Notes under the pieces: generated by a model | What the model was told of the DNA's origin: nothing | Seen by the model: the letters and a program-made list of their open reading frames with translations, nothing else | Databases searched by the model: none | Translations under genes and position numbers: made by a program | Shown: piece by piece, positions 33,659-44,539 of the stretch | Layout of the letters: each line of letters starts with the position of its first letter | Position numbering within the stretch: position 1 is the stretch's first letter | Assembly (NCBI GenBank): GCA_947247005.1 | Contig: OX365956.1 | Coordinates: 11,862,089-11,926,088, forward strand | DNA: 64,000 bases | Reading direction: 5' to 3' | DNA from: Spisula solida | Taxonomy: Eukaryota; Mollusca; Bivalvia; Venerida; Mactridae

Positions 33659-35925
33659 GTATGTGCCTTATATATTTATTTTGCATTATTTTAATTAATA
33701 TTTTATTAACAGTTTCCAAGCTAGGTTTATGAAACTTGGTATGTGGATAGGGGGCAATAGGGGATAATGCACGACAAAATATTAAGGTTGCCATGGCAAC
33801 AGAAACATTGGAAATGGCTTGAAACCGGTAGGGGACTTCTGTATTGCGTTTAGCATTAAAGTATGCATTTGTTTAAATCACTTTATATCTTCACAAACAC
33901 ATGACAGGACTGTGATAGAGAAATAATGGACAAGTTGATAGAATTGTGTCCGAAATTGGCTGTTTGTTATAATTATAGCGTCGAGAATGATTGAATACAT
34001 GTTTAAGCATTAGAACTTGTTTCACAATCGAACACAATAAAAATATCATAAATACCATGTTAATTCGATACATTATAATGTATGTTTAAGGCTGTGGTCA
34101 ATCATTATAATGTATTTTTAGGCTGTGGCCAATCATTATAACGGAGATGCAACACCCGGTAAGTTTGTCTGCAATTGTTGGCAATAAGATCATGTTTCTG
34201 AAATATTATGGATCTCATAATATTTCAGAAACATGATCTTATTGCTTAAGTGTTTTATTATGAATATCCTTTGTTATTTGTGTTTTACTAATACCAATCG
34301 ATATGTTTGTATTTTATTGAAACGTGTCATAATGTTTCATGAATATTATGATTCACACGTCTTTGTAAACGCTTCATGATTGAATGAATACACTATTCTT
34401 GATATTCTTATTTCAATTGATTTGATATTGATCTTATATTTGTATTACACGAATGTCATTGTAGATTTACGTAAAATCACCCCAGTCTGCTAAATACCGT
34501 GGTACTGTTTTTTTAAAACACTTACGGAAATCGTAAACGTACGATCAAATTTAAATTCTGCCTTATTCTTCAAGACCTAAACACAGGGGAACATTATATT
34601 TTTGTAGGGGTTCTTTGACTGAATAATAATTTATATTGAACAACCCTTTGCCACAATTCGTAGCTGTGAAAGAATTATAAAGAATTTAAATTTGATCGTA
34701 AGTTTACGATTTCCGTAAGTGCTTTGATAAAACAGTACCCTGATGTATGTTGTTTTTACAGAAACTATAGAAATCCATTATAATCTACCTGACGAGTGTA
34801 AACACGTGTCAGATCGGTCATGGATAAAGATGACACTTCCAGACAAACTTGAAGCACTTGAAGGTACTACCCCATTCTATGGTTTGTGTATGTGTTGTAC
34901 ACGTATTTCGTGTGATAGAGCTGTATATGATTGATGATCCCTGTACATTATTAATGCCAAGCATAGTTTTTATTTACCAGTCAGCTTTCTGCTGCAATAT
35001 GACAGGCATATGAAGTGCATCCACCCGTATGTGAACACCGGTCGCCAGTTTAGACGACAAGTGCGCTAACCATTAAGTTACCGAAGCACAACATGATTGC
35101 CGTACTGTGAGGCGTGTGTACTACCATGTAGTTCTTACACCGAGGATGAATCTCAGTCCGCAACTTTATCGTAATAGGTAGAGTGATAGATTGGTAGAGT
35201 AATAGACAATCAGTTATACATGCTGTACGAGTATGTTATAATCAGGCCAGGAAGATTATGTTCTCTTTGACGGCTGTGTTTATGCTGTCCTGTGGTGGAG
35301 TAACATTCAATTCCTTGCAAATGAATACTAGGGTACAACTGATTGATAAATGAAATAGTTTGTACCCACACTGTGCATATGCACTCGAGGGCTTTAAAAT
35401 CGCCTCACATAACATAAATTTAAATTCAAATATCGCTTATTTCTTTTATTGAACAATCATTTTACATATTTGTAAATAAATCTTTCGTACATATAATTCA
35501 ATTTAGACCCAGATTTGAATGTAGAAAAGGTTCTCTGGAATTCCGCATCGGAAGGCTCACCAGACAACGACGTTCTATTGTACGATGCTGAAGCAGGCGC
35601 TGTTGAAATACAGAAGGATGGCAACTATTTTGTGACGTCACAGATTGTGGCTGAATGTCCCAAAGAACAAGAAAACGTCACGAGAATTGACAACCCGCTC
35701 AGAATCCATATCATTTTGGAATCAGATGAATTTGGTTATTCAAGTGTCTTACAGAATGCGAGATCGAAATGCGACCAGGTTGGTGAATACAACGTAGTGT
35801 CCAGCTCAATCGGTGCAGTATTCAAGTTAAACATGCATGATAGATTATTTGTGGCGGTATCAAATCAAAATATGACAAACCTGGCAGACAAAAGCAACAA
35901 TTATTTTGCCGTGTACGCGTTGTAA
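33401..35925 (+). CDS. TNF-superfamily ligand (spliced, 5' incomplete)
   Basis: Exons 33401-33658, 34122-34158, 34762-34863 and 35507-35925 join in frame (phases 0, 1, 1) to 816 nt, 271 residues plus stop, all with GT-AG sites. Residues 4-26 form one hydrophobic segment (IIISLVVVAW onward), as in type II membrane ligands. Residues 27-135 are a stalk, and about 138-271 a TNF homology domain: KVLWNS, then DGNYFVTSQIV (strand C pattern GxYxVxSQ), GAVFKLNMHDRLFVAV (strands F-G) and the terminal NYFAVYAL (usual FFGxFxL, Gly replaced by Ala). Cys183 and Cys221 could form the usual disulfide. The product would trimerise and bind TNF receptors, in immunity or apoptosis. No initiator ATG was found in frame, so a cytoplasmic 5' exon is missing. 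No furin site is evident. Confidence 0.85.
33705..33850 (+). repeat. Dispersed repeat, copy 2, in TNF intron
   Basis: Second copy of the family at 32236-32475: CAGTTTCCAAGCTAGGTTTA, GGGATAATGCACGAC, GGTAGGGGACTTCTGTATTG. Shorter, with small deletions. Confidence 0.8.
34122..34158 (+). CDS. 37-nt microexon of the TNF ligand gene
   Basis: Acceptor TGTATTTTTAG, donor GTAAGT. It reads AVANHYNGDATP plus one base and is the only way found to link the phase-0 exon before it with the phase-1 exon after it without a stop (skipping it gives an immediate TAG). A near copy of the acceptor region at about 34091 (GGCTGTGGTCAATCATTATA) suggests a small local duplication. Confidence 0.7.
34181..34245. repeat. 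Perfect 30-bp hairpin just after the microexon
   Basis: Arms 34181-34210 (GCAATAAGATCATGTTTCTG onward) and 34216-34245 are exact reverse complements around the loop GATCT. The hairpin starts 22 bases into the intron after the 37-nt exon. It could be a minimal MITE or a structure that affects splicing. Confidence 0.92.
34500..34740. mobile_element. MITE in the TNF intron
   Basis: Terminal inverted repeats of about 58 bp with few mismatches: left GTACTGTTTTTTTAAAACAC, CTTACGGAAATCGTAAAC, GATCAAATTTAAATTCT; right the reverse complement. Length about 240 bp, no coding capacity. The target duplication is not clear. Confidence 0.85.
34762..34863 (+). CDS. TNF ligand exon: distal stalk
   Basis: Acceptor TGTTTTTACAG, donor GTACTA; 102 nt, phase 1 at both ends. 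Encodes TIEIHYNLPDECKHVSDRSW, then IKMTLPDKLEALE. Lies between the MITE and a SINE. Confidence 0.8.
34957..35092 (-). mobile_element. tRNA-derived SINE in the TNF intron
   Basis: Minus-strand copy of the family seen at 8829-8967: tRNA-like head (AACTTAATGGTTAGCGCACT, B box GGTGTTCAC degraded) and tail ending GTAAATAAAAACTATGCTTG. More diverged than the others. Confidence 0.7.
35507..35925 (+). CDS. TNF ligand terminal exon: TNF homology domain
   Basis: Acceptor TTCAATTTAG; phase 1 entry completes an Asp codon, stop TAA at 35923-35925. Encodes DPDLNVEKVLW through NYFAVYAL, nearly the whole TNF homology domain in one exon as is common in the family. Two sequons (NVT at residue 189, NMT near the end). 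A CRE palindrome TGACGTCA lies inside the coding sequence at 35633-35640. Confidence 0.88.
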
Positions 35926-36268
35926 TTCTATTTTGAAAAGACAGAGAAACAGTGATATGAAGTACGCTCGTAATTGTAGTTGTGCGACATGTGCAAACCG
36001 ATTTCAACAAGATAAAAACGTTGAAGGAATTCCCCCCAAGTATTGTTACATACCAACTTTAGAAATCACTACACTTTTACCCATGTAATTTCTCCACACC
36101 CAATTCATCCGAGCAAAAAACGAGTTCCAGCCAATCTAAACCAAAATAATAATTCTAAAAATATTTTTAAGATCATTAATTTTGTCCCTAGCAATTGAAT
36201 TATTTTTTATTTCTTTGTATTGCGAGAAATTTTTGAATGTTTCTTCTGCGAGTTAATTTTTTTGTGCG

Positions 36269-36274
36269 AATAAA
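36269..36274 (+). terminator. Candidate polyadenylation signal of the TNF gene
   Basis: AATAAA about 345 bases after the stop, preceded by a T-rich stretch. Plausible, but not supported by any transcript evidence. Confidence 0.5.
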
Positions 36275-38117
36275 TTCCTACGCGCTGTAAAATGACTGAT
36301 GGTTTTTGAGGGTTGATAAAAATGTCGCTGTTACAGTATCTTACAGTATCGTTAGAACAACCCTTTTCCAAGCGGTGTTGTTTACACTTTTCGCGCCCAA
36401 ATTCGAGACCATAGTGTTTCGTCCCTTTTATGAATCGTTCGCGCTATTCGTACCATATCCGGTTTTGTCGAGCTAGAGTTATGGAATTTTGACTTAGTGT
36501 ATTTTTAAGTGCTATTAATCCCCTAATCATTTACCTATATTCTTTTTGTTTATTACCGTCAAACATTATTTATGCAGATGCATGATATTATGATTTATTG
36601 TTATCCTTAGTCTTTTTAATACCTTTTCTCAGCTAAAACTAGGTATTTCAGCCCCCCTTTATAGTTAAAACTAGTTCATTGAGTTTTTATGGGCGGATTG
36701 CCTTAATGGGTTCGTTAGATAAAATTTGAATGATTCAGCTGTCATCGATATTTCTGAAAAGTTTTCACAATATTCACACGTATTAACGTAAAGATTTGCG
36801 TTATCCCCCTAGTAAAAGTACTTCAGTACAATGTACTCTGATTGCAAAGTGCGCGGGAAAATCGTGTTACGCTGGGACATCAATTAAAGCATAATCATTA
36901 AGGATAGTGTAATTAATTCATCATATATGAAAACGTTAGATTTGTTACGGTTTCTTTTCTGAAAAGTTTGATTTCTGATTTAATGGTGTGTCTTCAAAAA
37001 TATGTGCACTGCTAGATTTATACCTGTGCTATTCATGTAATTTCCACATTAAACTCATTAAACTCGTTGAAAAAATCGATAAGATGCTCGACAGAGCCTC
37101 GCATTTTATTATTTTATTCAACTCGTTTAATAAATTCAATATGAAAAAACACTCATGTAATACACTCTATATATGAATACAATATCATATTAATAATTAT
37201 CTTTATATATTATATCACATCACATATAGAGCTGTTTAATACATATCAACTTGCTTATTCAGAGCTCCTTCTGCATACCCTTGATAATATTATGTGTAAT
37301 GTTTGTATGCAATTTTATATGCTATGTATATAGATCCTAATTATGTCCATTTGTGGTCCTCAAACTTTTCAAATTGCTTATTTAATTTGAAATGAGAATT
37401 AAAACATAAATATTATTAATTTACAAATTTGAAACGCTTGTACAGCTAAATCAAAGACCCCGGAATCACAGTAAGGCAAGTTTTAAAATACAATATAATG
37501 AAGAAACAAAAAGATAATATTAAGTCAGACGGGAGGGAGGGCAGCACTCAGCTTAACCAGCCGAGCACAGAAAACATATAAAACACACAACCAGCCGAGC
37601 ACAGAAAACATAAAAGTCACACTACCCAACTTATAATCATCCCATGCCCAAGCTGTCGAAATTCTCAACGAACCAGTTTCAGCAATCAAAAAGCTGAATG
37701 CTCAAGCTGATGACATAGTTTCAACTCATGCCTGGGAACTACTATTACTCACCACATTTTGAATATTATATGATAACAGATCATTCGATGTTGTTTGTTG
37801 TGATAATGTTGTAATCTTTGTATTTGCAATTGCTTTAAATGTAGAATGATAGAACATTTGTTCCGTTGTACGCAATTTTTTGTTTAACATTAAATTAAAA
37901 ATGTGAATATGCTCTTCTAATTGGATGAATAAAATGTATACTTAAAACAAAAGTTTTAGTCGAGTCTATGCAAGGAATTATTCGGTATTTCGTGTTTTTT
38001 TTAAAATCATTAACTAAGAAATAACATATTGTTTTATCCATGACCATTATTCATTTGAACTACAAGTACCCTTTAAAAGAAATATCACCACCAAAACACT
38101 ACTTGTCACAAAAATCA
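36275..38117. other. Intergenic, one dispersed repeat
   Basis: 37501-37625 contains two copies of AACCAGCCGAGCACAGAAAA; the same sequence with AAAAAGATAAT upstream recurs at 39485-39600. Otherwise AT-rich without structure. Confidence 0.5.
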
Positions 38118-38822
38118 ACAAGAGCACTGCCTTGCGGGTGCAGACGCTCATCTGATCATTGGCACTGTAAAAATGGCCCATTACCCTTGCATAAAGTAGG
38201 GCAGTGTTATTGGTCTTGCTTAAAAAAATGAGGTATTGATGGTGAAAAAAGGGACAATAAATCTTGCAAAATGCTAATCAGAGTTATGGGTCTTGCTTGA
38301 CATGGTCATGTATTGATCATGAACAAGTGTTGAAAGTTTCAAAGCAATAGCCACATAGTGTATGAGAAAAGTGGACCTAAACACAAAACTTAACCAAGGA
38401 ATTTTCTGAGTCAAAAAAGGGCAATAACCCACGCAAAATGCAGATTAGAGTTATGGTTCTTGCTTGATATGGTCAGGTATTGATGGTGAACAAGTGTTGA
38501 CAGTTTCAAAGCAATAGCCCACATAGTGTGTGAGAAAAGTGGACCTAAACACAAAACTTAACAAAGGCATTTCCTAAGTCCAATAAGGGGCAATAACTCT
38601 TACAAAATGCAGATCAGAGTTATGGGTCTTGCTTTACATGCTCAGGTATTGATGGTGAACAAGTGTTGCAAGTTCAAAGCAATAGCTTTGATAGTTTATG
38701 AAAAAAGTTTACCTAAACACAAAACTTAACCATGCAACGCCGACGCCGACACCGACGCCGACGACGATCAAGTGATGACAATAACTCATCTTTATTTCAA
38801 AAATCAGATGAGCTAAAAATTA
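38118..38822 (-). repeat. Hexamer-headed tandem repeat element, second copy
   Basis: On the minus strand: AGCTCATCTGATTTTTGAAA, a GTCGGC/GTCGGT run (38740-38762), GTTAAGTTTTGTGTTTAGGT, and three tandem segments of about 165 bp carrying ATTGCTTTGAAACT, CACTTGTTCACCATCAATAC and ATAACTCTGATCTGCATTTT. ATCAGATGAGCT at one end is inverted near the other (GCTCATCTGAT at 38147). Distantly similar to 29246-29990. Confidence 0.8.
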
Positions 38823-39660
38823 CATTCATAACGGGGTCAAAAAGATAATTCTAAAGCTTCCAAATATCGAGTGTGTACCCTATCACGTCACAAAACCATC
38901 GTCGCCGATCTCCTGACGAAGGTCAATTGTATTAAGAAACGCACGATAAAAATATCCGACGTTTTTAACATTACGTCGGAATGACGTCTCCAGACAATAA
39001 CATTCGGATTGATTCGCTGTATTCGGACGTCTTGGTCGAGGTTGCATCTTCGTCTTTTAATCATATGGAACAGCTATGTGGGGAACAAAACATTCTAATA
39101 TAAAAATACTGTAGATAGCAGGGCTATGAGATTTGTTCTTGGTGTCGTGAAGTATACGCATTATACCACCGTCTCAGATGAAATGAGTTGGACTCCGCCT
39201 TGTATCCGCCAGTGAAAAGATTTTACTCGTTTGTCAATTTCGTACTAATTAAGCGTATAACACTCTAGGCGAACTATCAATTAACCAAGTGTAAAAATTA
39301 CGAACATTACGAAACCTGTTCTGTGATATTGCTGAATCAATACTAGTCTTCGTTGATAAAACTCGTTTCAGACAATCGTTTTACGTATGTTAAAGACTGG
39401 TTTTCTAGTATAAACAGCGTTGCTGGTGTATCCGGCAGAGGTAGAAACAAATACACATACTGTACTTTCAAGCAATGTTATGAAAAAGATAATTGGAAGT
39501 CGGACAAGGATGGAAACACTTAACTTAACCAGCCAAGCACAGAAAACATAAAATCACATACCACAATTACACGACACAATGCCCAACACATAACCGGGCG
39601 AGAATATAATATAAATTAAACTGTCAAAACAGCACGCCGCGATAACGCGGTGCATTTTAA
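38823..39660. other. Intergenic, one dispersed repeat
   Basis: Contains the second copy of the AACCAGCC(G/A)AGCACAGAAAA repeat at about 39485-39600. Nothing else recognised. Confidence 0.45.
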
Positions 39661-40129
39661 TTGCGACTGAGTGCCGTTTTTCGTTGTTTTTATAACGTCA
39701 GTACGCTAACGTTATATCAATGTCATGCAACATTTTGCACGGTGACCCTATAATTTTATTATATTAAAACACTGCTGCATTATTTCTCTTTCCATTTTCG
39801 TAAAAATATCAAGGGGTCTCACCGCAAAATGTTGACAAAAAATCGACTTGAAATGAAAATTAACGCTATATTTTACGTCGTTTTTTGAGCGACGTCGTGA
39901 TAATTTTGCGTCGTTTTACGCTGTTTTAATAACGCCACTGGACTGACGTAATATCAATTTTATGCAACAATTTGTACGGTGACGCTATAATTTTATTATT
40001 TTAAAACACTGCTGGTTAATTTCTCCATCCATCGATGTACAATTATTAAGGGGTCTCACCGCGAAATGTTGATGCAAAATTGACTTGAAATAGAAATGAA
40101 CGCTATATTTTACGTCATTTTTGAGCGGC
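39661..40129 (+). repeat. Left compound arm of a foldback-like element
   Basis: About 470 bp made of two tandem units of roughly 240 bp; each runs from AACG(T/C)C through ATGCAACA(T)TTTG, AAAACACTGCTG and GGGGTCTCACCG to CGCTATATTTTACGTC. The whole arm returns in reverse orientation at 46323-46794, from TTGCGACTGAGTGCCG at the outer end to TTTTACGTCATTTTTG at the inner end. Confidence 0.85.
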
Positions 40130-40467
40130 GTCGTGATAATTATGCGTACTGATTAAGGTCCAATGTTCAAGGCCAATATCTTGCTAGCTTTACGCAACCT
40201 ATGAATATTCTTACGAGTGTCTAATGCGCTGGAAAGATTAGCATACTCTTAGCTAACCAGTTTTCGCGACTTTGGTTTTCACGAACTGTACATTCTCGGC
40301 CATAGATTATTCTGTATTTTAGTAATCTAATCTAGTGATTATTATATTGTTAAAGTCTAAGGCATAAAAAGATGCAAATATGTTTCTTTGTGGAAGACAA
40401 AATACTCCGGTGAAATAAATTTGAGACACACTGTTCTTGTACCATTTAACGGTGTTATACGAAATAT

Positions 40468-40615
40468 CATAGGCCTAAGAAATTATATCACAAAAACAGA
40501 CTTTAAAAATTCCCGATCATCCGGTCATTACTATATACATGTATCAGAGAATACTATATAGTAATGATGGGAATTTTAAAACTCTGTATTTTGTGATATA
40601 ATTTCTTAGGTCTGA
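40468..40615. repeat. Inverted-repeat MITE of about 148 bp
   Basis: Arms start CCTAAGAAATTATATCACAA and end at CATTACTATATA, with a short loop around 40540; the right arm is the reverse complement with a few differences. Confidence 0.85.
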
Positions 40616-41480
40616 GGAAATATTAATTGAATGTTTGAATGTAAAGTAGGTAAATCACTAAATGAGAAACTAAGTGAAAATGTTTCAGATGGAGTCCCAA
40701 CCAAAACAGAATGTTATCAAGGATAGTAACTTATTATGTTTAAAATCTGCATTTCGCGACCACAACACAATAAACCCCTCAAAATATAAATGATAGAAAT
40801 GATTCCCATCTACGACAAATCTAGACACAAATATGTTCAAGTCCGTTTCGTTAAGGTAGAGGTTATGGAATCAAGAGCGGACCTCTGTAGAGCAACAAAC
40901 CCACTATAACAACACCTTCAACAATTCCCTAAGCTGTTACTCACTGTCAATTTAATAGAGCTGGGTACAGCAAAGAAAAAGATACCGGGGTATACCATGG
41001 CATTTCCTCAAATTCTACGGTAGGCCCTATACTAGTGTACCACGGTATACGACCAACTTTATTAAAGAAGCGAAGAGAAGGTATAATGTTGATAATATAC
41101 CGGTATTTAGGATGGTACCGCGCACCTCTATAATTTCACCTCTGTAGAGCAACAACCTGTTATCATTATTAGCCGCTTCCAAACTGTGTTGCTCTACAGT
41201 GGTTGTGTTGTATTTGGTTTGTGTCTGGTGCCGCCAGGAAAATATCATTACATGTGTACTTGCATTTATTCTAGACACACATACTGATCATGGCCCAAAA
41301 AGAGTTTTGGGGGATACTGTAAGATCATTAATATTCGCGGTGATAAAATTTCGTTGATTTCGATGATGAACTAGATCGCGAAATTAAATTATTAATTGAA
41401 AATATTTATATAGCGCCTTATAAAACAAGTCTCTAAAGCGCTGTACACGCGAAAGTTAATTTTTTGAAAGTTGGTGAGTG

Positions 41481-43945
41481 TCATTGAAAATCCAATATCC
41501 ACTGATCACTGATATGCCATTTTAAACATGTGCGTTTTAGTGTCTTTTTGAAAACCAGCAGAGAGTCAATGTTTTTTATTTCTATTGGCAGACTGTTCCA
41601 CAGGGTGGCTGCACATTTGTCAAAACGCCTTTCACCGTAGGTCTTAGTTTTTGTTCTCGGAACGTTTAACAATTTGGCTGAGTCTGATCTCAGGGATCTC
41701 GTTGGGTGGTACTCAGTTACCAACTCATTCATGTAAACAGGAGCAAGTTCATGTTTGATCTTAAATGTGTATATAATGACCTTGTACTGTACTCTGTATG
41801 GCACCGGAAGCCAGTGCAGTGAATGCAGGATCGGTGTAATGTGTTCACGCTTTTTTGTAAGTGTGATTAAACGAGCAGCAGTGTTCTGAATACGCTGCAG
41901 TTTGCCTACTACGTTGCTGTTGGCACCACATAGCAAAACATTCGCATAGCCCAGTATTGAGGTTACAAGGGAATTCGTAAGTGTTTTACAGGCATTAACA
42001 GTAATGAATGGCCTAATACGTCCGATGTTACGCAGATGGAAAAAGAAGGATTTGGATATTGCATTAGCTTGTTTGTCCCACAGGTAACTGTATCATTAAT
42101 AAACAGTACCTAAAAAAAAATTAAAAAAAATGTTTTTGTTAAATTTAAAATTCTTATACAAGGTGTATTTTCATGAATTGACCAGGTATCAAAACAAGAA
42201 TTGGCTTTAGATATCTTCATAAAGTAATTATATTCGTAAAAACATGACTATAACTACTTTCATGCGAAATCCCATCGAAATTGGTCAAGTAGTTAAACAG
42301 TTATGCCATAAATACGTATCACGGTGTCCACCCGGTCACTGGGGTGGACTCAATAAAAACAAAAAAAACGGAAATATTGAGGAAATCACCAACATATGTC
42401 GAATTTACCGTTGTGTAGAAACATAATAATGCGGTAAAATTAAAGAACGAAAAAGTTGGAACAGATTTACCTGGTTGACACATGTTCACTTCAGTGAATG
42501 TATACGTGTAAGCCGAAAAACGAATCGTTGGCGTATTTCAATGTCAAAATGACTCCATGTTTGTCAGAATGTTCCGAATGATGCGCGTGATTTCCTTTTT
42601 GTAACAACGATTTTCATTGGTTGATTTCATTGGGGTTTCCCAGGACTTGGTTACCAGCGTACAAACGATGTATACTACGCCAATGAAAACGACCGTTATA
42701 AAATACGTTCGAAATACCCGTCAGACACACTAAAAACCACTACAGCCGTCCCTACAGCGTTTTACGCCCTCGAAAAATAAAATCAGAGTTTAAACAATGA
42801 ATTATATCGTACGAAGGTAAAGTTAAACTTGTTTTCGAATGCTTTCCATTCACAAAGATGTTTTTGATCACCCACAGCTTTAAATAGATGATTAATGCCG
42901 TAAATGCTTTAAATTATGAAAAAAACAAAATACACCCAGTGACTGTACGATCAATTCTTCGGGAAATACACCTTGTATAAGAATTCTAAATTTAACAAAA
43001 CAAAAACATTTTTAGGTACTGTTTATTAATGATACAGTTACCTGTGGTTTGTCCATGCTTAGAGTTTTATCAAAGAAGGCACCCAAATTTTTCACAAATG
43101 ATGATTCATGAACGATTGTTCCGTCAAATTGTAACTCGCAGTCAGAAAAACCCTTGACTTGATGTTTTGGTGCAAAGATGATAAGTTCTGTTTTATCCTG
43201 GTTAATTTTTAGCATGTTCAGGCGCATCCAGAAACTGATGTCCGACAGACAAGCTTCAAGTTCAGGTACTACACTAGTCCAACTGTCTTTTGATTTGATG
43301 ACTATAGGTAGCATTGAGTATCATCCGCATAGCCGTGGGGTAACATATTATGGCTCTTGCATATATCACCTATTGGTTTTGCAAACATACTTTCTGGGAC
43401 CGAGGACCGAGCCCTATGGGACACCAAAATGAAGAGAGGTTTCATCAGAAACAGCAGACCGAACTGCAACACGTTGAGACCTATTACTCACATAAGAGTG
43501 AAAGCACAACAAGGCAGAGCCTGATATTCCGTATGAATGTTCCAAGCGATTTAGGAGGATGGGATGGTCGATGACGTCAAAGGCTGCCGATAAGTCAAGC
43601 ATTATCAGAACCACACATGAGTTGTTGTCAAGTGCGGCCGCTATATCTTGATGGACTCGCAGAAGTGCCGTCTCTGTGGAATGTTGTGCACGGTAGGCAG
43701 ATTGTAGATCATCATGTAATTTATTAGTGTCTAGGTTTTGCTACAACCTTTTCAATCACTTTAAACAGGAAAGTGAGGTTGGATACTGGTCTATAGTTTT
43801 TGAATACATCTTGATCTAAACCAGGTTTCTTTAAAAGTGGTCGCACAACTGCCTGCTTAAATTGGGTAGGCACTTCAGATTTCAACAAAGATTGATTTAT
43901 TATAGCAGTGATGATTGGAAGGAGACTATCAAGTATGGCTTCAAC
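41481..43945 (-). pseudogene. Broken reverse transcriptase gene
   Basis: The YADD catalytic box is still readable at about 43312-43335, but the frame is lost: a stop replaces Gln in the VPQGS motif (about 43413), frameshifts separate the finger and palm fragments, a stop follows the YADD box, and a 968-bp insertion splits the thumb at the residues MDK. Endonuclease and ORF1 regions are absent. Not functional. Confidence 0.85.
42079..43046. mobile_element. 968-bp TIR element with 8-bp target duplication
   Basis: The first 38 bases (CACAGGTAACTGTATCATTA onward) are an exact reverse complement of the last 38, with weaker similarity for about 50 more. GTTTGTCC flanks both ends (42071-42078 and 43047-43054); removing the element and one GTTTGTCC restores the LINE reading MDKQANAI. 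An 8-bp duplication points to hAT, with P or Merlin as alternatives. No transposase frame inside, so it is non-autonomous. Confidence 0.9.
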
Positions 43946-44539
43946 AGAAACGTTGGAATTGCCTCGAATGTCTCAAAATACGAGATCTTTCTATCAATAT
44001 CTAAAATGCATTTAAGAAACCACCAATTTTCCATTTTACCAAAATCCATGAAATTTAATACCCGCAAAAATTAATTTTACGGTATGTCATAATAGTGAAG
44101 GTGGCTGAGTTCCAGATGCATCTCTGATGCTTTTATTGTAAAGCTTTCTGCACAGGAACTAGGCTTTGAATGAGACTATTGGTGAAGTAAGTTGTAAGTC
44201 GAGAAACTGCAAGTATTTCTCTTTTTATCCGGCTGGAGTTGGGATTGAACCCACCACCTTCTCACTACTGGAACACAGACATGCATATAGATTCAGTCTA
44301 AACAATTTCACATGCTTGGCTAATATCAAAATTTATAGAACGGCAAACATGGGTTTTAATTTCAAGATATTTACTCAATACGGTTCACTTGTATATCTAA
44401 TATATCATCAGCAGTAAAATTATGCATGTATATTGCGTGAAAGTAAGAATCCACCAGTAAGGTATCGTTTTATTGTTTACATGATGTAATAATTTACCCT
44501 CACAATTACTCAAAATTCGTCTTTGGTGTAGAACTTGTA

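Larger units (their letters stand above)
41385..43945 (-). mobile_element. Non-LTR retrotransposon (CR1/Jockey group), 5' truncated
   Basis: Minus-strand fragments spell the reverse transcriptase in order: [32 protein letters not shown], stop, GSVLGP, YADDTQ, FWMRLNMLKINQDKTEL, LGAFFDKTLSMDK, then after the 42079-43046 insertion QANAISKSFFFHLRNIGRIR, and the C-terminal LHWLPVPYRVQYKVI and CAATLWNSLPIEI. The tail (AGCGCTTTAGAG, then GCGCTATATAAAT) is typical of CR1/L2-like 3' ends. The 5' part is missing. Confidence 0.85.

Noticed and set aside
44195..44275. Possible SINE B box on the minus strand (GGTTCAATCCC)
   Set aside because: No convincing A box or family tail, so left unannotated.
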